Assembly (NCBI RefSeq): GCF_937875145.1 | Contig: NZ_CALNCS010000101.1 | Location: 1 to 5,877 of the forward strand | Reading direction: 5' to 3' | Source: Alkalibaculum bacchi | GTDB lineage: Bacteria > Bacillota > Clostridia > Eubacteriales > Alkalibacteraceae | Length of the DNA stretch: 5,877 nt | Part shown: positions 5,629-5,877 of the stretch, in pieces | Layout: each line of letters starts with the position of its first letter | How positions within the stretch are numbered: the first letter of the stretch is position 1 | The notes under the pieces: generated by a model | Databases searched by the model: none | What the model saw: only the letters and a program-made list of their open reading frames with translations | What the model was told of the DNA's origin: nothing | Translations under genes and position numbers: made by a program

Positions 5629-5658
5629 TTAGATTCTATGAATCTAATAGATGAATCT
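5629..5658 (+). other. Small hairpin with a repeated right arm
   Basis: TTAGATTC (5629-5636) pairs perfectly with GAATCTAA (5640-5647) across a three-base TAT loop. ATGAATCT (5638-5645) recurs at 5651-5658, so the left arm could also pair with the second copy. No T-run follows, so it is not an intrinsic terminator. It may be a 3'-end stem of the upstream mRNA. The rest of 5591-5690 shows nothing I can name. Confidence 0.4.
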
Positions 5659-5690
5659 TGCTCATATTAGACAGGACAGCTGTTAAGGTC

Positions 5691-5742
5691 AAAAGCGAAC
5701 TTTCACGAATTTACTTATATATAAGAAAGTTCTTGCGTTTTT
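5691..5742 (+). terminator. Rho-independent terminator after the corrinoid gene
   Basis: GAACTTTC (5697-5704) pairs perfectly with GAAAGTTC (5725-5732). After a two-base bulge, GC (5695-5696) can continue with GC (5735-5736), and an upstream A-tract (5691-5694) faces T5 at 5738-5742. The 20-base loop contains the self-complementary CTTATATATAAG (5714-5725). The stem is AT-rich but long and is followed by the T-run, so it should end the transcript from the left. It also separates the cbi/corrinoid unit from the riboswitch-controlled unit to the right. Confidence 0.68.
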
Positions 5743-5761
5743 ATAAAACATATGTTAATAT
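5733..5761 (+). promoter_or_regulatory. Candidate promoter driving the riboswitch leader
   Basis: TTGCGT (5733-5738) and TAATAT (5756-5761) are 17 bp apart, and the -10 is preceded by TG at 5753-5754 (extended -10 form). Each hexamer departs from consensus, but spacing, extension and location just before the riboswitch and after the terminator agree. The predicted start would be near 5768, close to the first riboswitch helix. The -35 overlaps the 3' part of the terminator. Confidence 0.4.
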
Positions 5762-5762
5762 A

Positions 5763-5877
5763 TAGGAAAGTAAATAAATATATGGGAAAACGGTTAAACT
5801 CCGTTGCAGCCCCCGCTACTGTAATTGCTGACGAGCATCTTTTATACCACTGGATAAATCTGGGAAGGTAGATGTAA
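5763..5877 (+). promoter_or_regulatory. Cobalamin riboswitch, 5' part (truncated by the window edge)
   Basis: The conserved core of the adenosylcobalamin-type leader is readable in order: GGGAA (5784-5788); CGG-TTAAACT-CCG (5791-5803); GCAGCCCCCGCTACTGTAA (5806-5824); TGACGAG (5829-5835); ACCACTGG (5846-5853); and TGGGAAGG (5861-5868). CATCT (5836-5840) pairs with AGATG (5870-5874), and ACC (5846-5848) with GGT (5867-5869). The 3' conserved block (usually AAGCCAGGAGACCTGCC), the kissing-loop partner and the expression platform must lie past 5877. The element points right, so it senses B12 for the gene beyond the window, most likely a transporter, biosynthetic or B12-saving gene, and not for the genes described here. 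The left boundary is approximate. Confidence 0.93.

Noticed and set aside
5676..5683. ACAGCTGT palindrome as an operator
   Set aside because: An 8-bp palindrome is expected by chance at this frequency and has no promoter beside it.

Overview
The window is a stretch of an anaerobic (early cobalt insertion) cobalamin biosynthesis operon, all on the plus strand, from a low-GC Gram-positive bacterium, most likely of the class Clostridia. The assignment rests on several signs. The genes are AT-rich (mid-30s % GC by eye), Shine-Dalgarno sites are strong and purine-rich, and TTG start codons are used. The cbi-type rather than cob-type enzyme set is present (CbiD, CbiG, separate CbiE and CbiT), and the intergenic repeats and B12 riboswitch are of a clostridial style. 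No genus is claimed.

Layout. Positions 1-137 hold the last 44 codons of a gene that is probably cbiD. Then come cbiE (155-781), cbiT (774-1367), a 194-bp repeat-bearing gap (1368-1561), cbiF (1562-2317), cbiG (2320-3384), cbiH (3377-4114) and cbiJ (4111-4809). The E/T, G/H and H/J pairs overlap and F/G are 2 nt apart, so translation is probably coupled. A composite inverted repeat (4803-4897) separates cbiJ from a gene for a B12-binding corrinoid protein of the methyltransferase type (4913-5590). A 287-bp non-coding tail follows. It carries a small hairpin, a rho-independent terminator (about 5691-5742), a possible promoter, and the 5' part of a cobalamin riboswitch that runs off the right edge and should control the next gene.

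How the genes work together. CbiH makes cobalt-precorrin-4 by C17 methylation and ring contraction. CbiF methylates C11 and CbiG opens the lactone and releases the two-carbon fragment. CbiD methylates C1 and CbiJ reduces the macrocycle. CbiT then methylates C15 with decarboxylation and CbiE methylates C5, giving cobalt-precorrin-8. Not in the window are cbiL (C20 methylation), cbiC, cbiA, the cobaltochelatase and the late steps. The corrinoid protein is a user of the cofactor rather than a biosynthetic enzyme, so the locus links B12 synthesis to B12-dependent methyl transfer.

I see no clearly undescribed system. The points most worth a second look are the orphan corrinoid protein, the two repeat elements that sit on the stop codons of cbiT and cbiJ, the 48% GC island between cbiT and cbiF, and the compact terminator/promoter/riboswitch junction at the right end.
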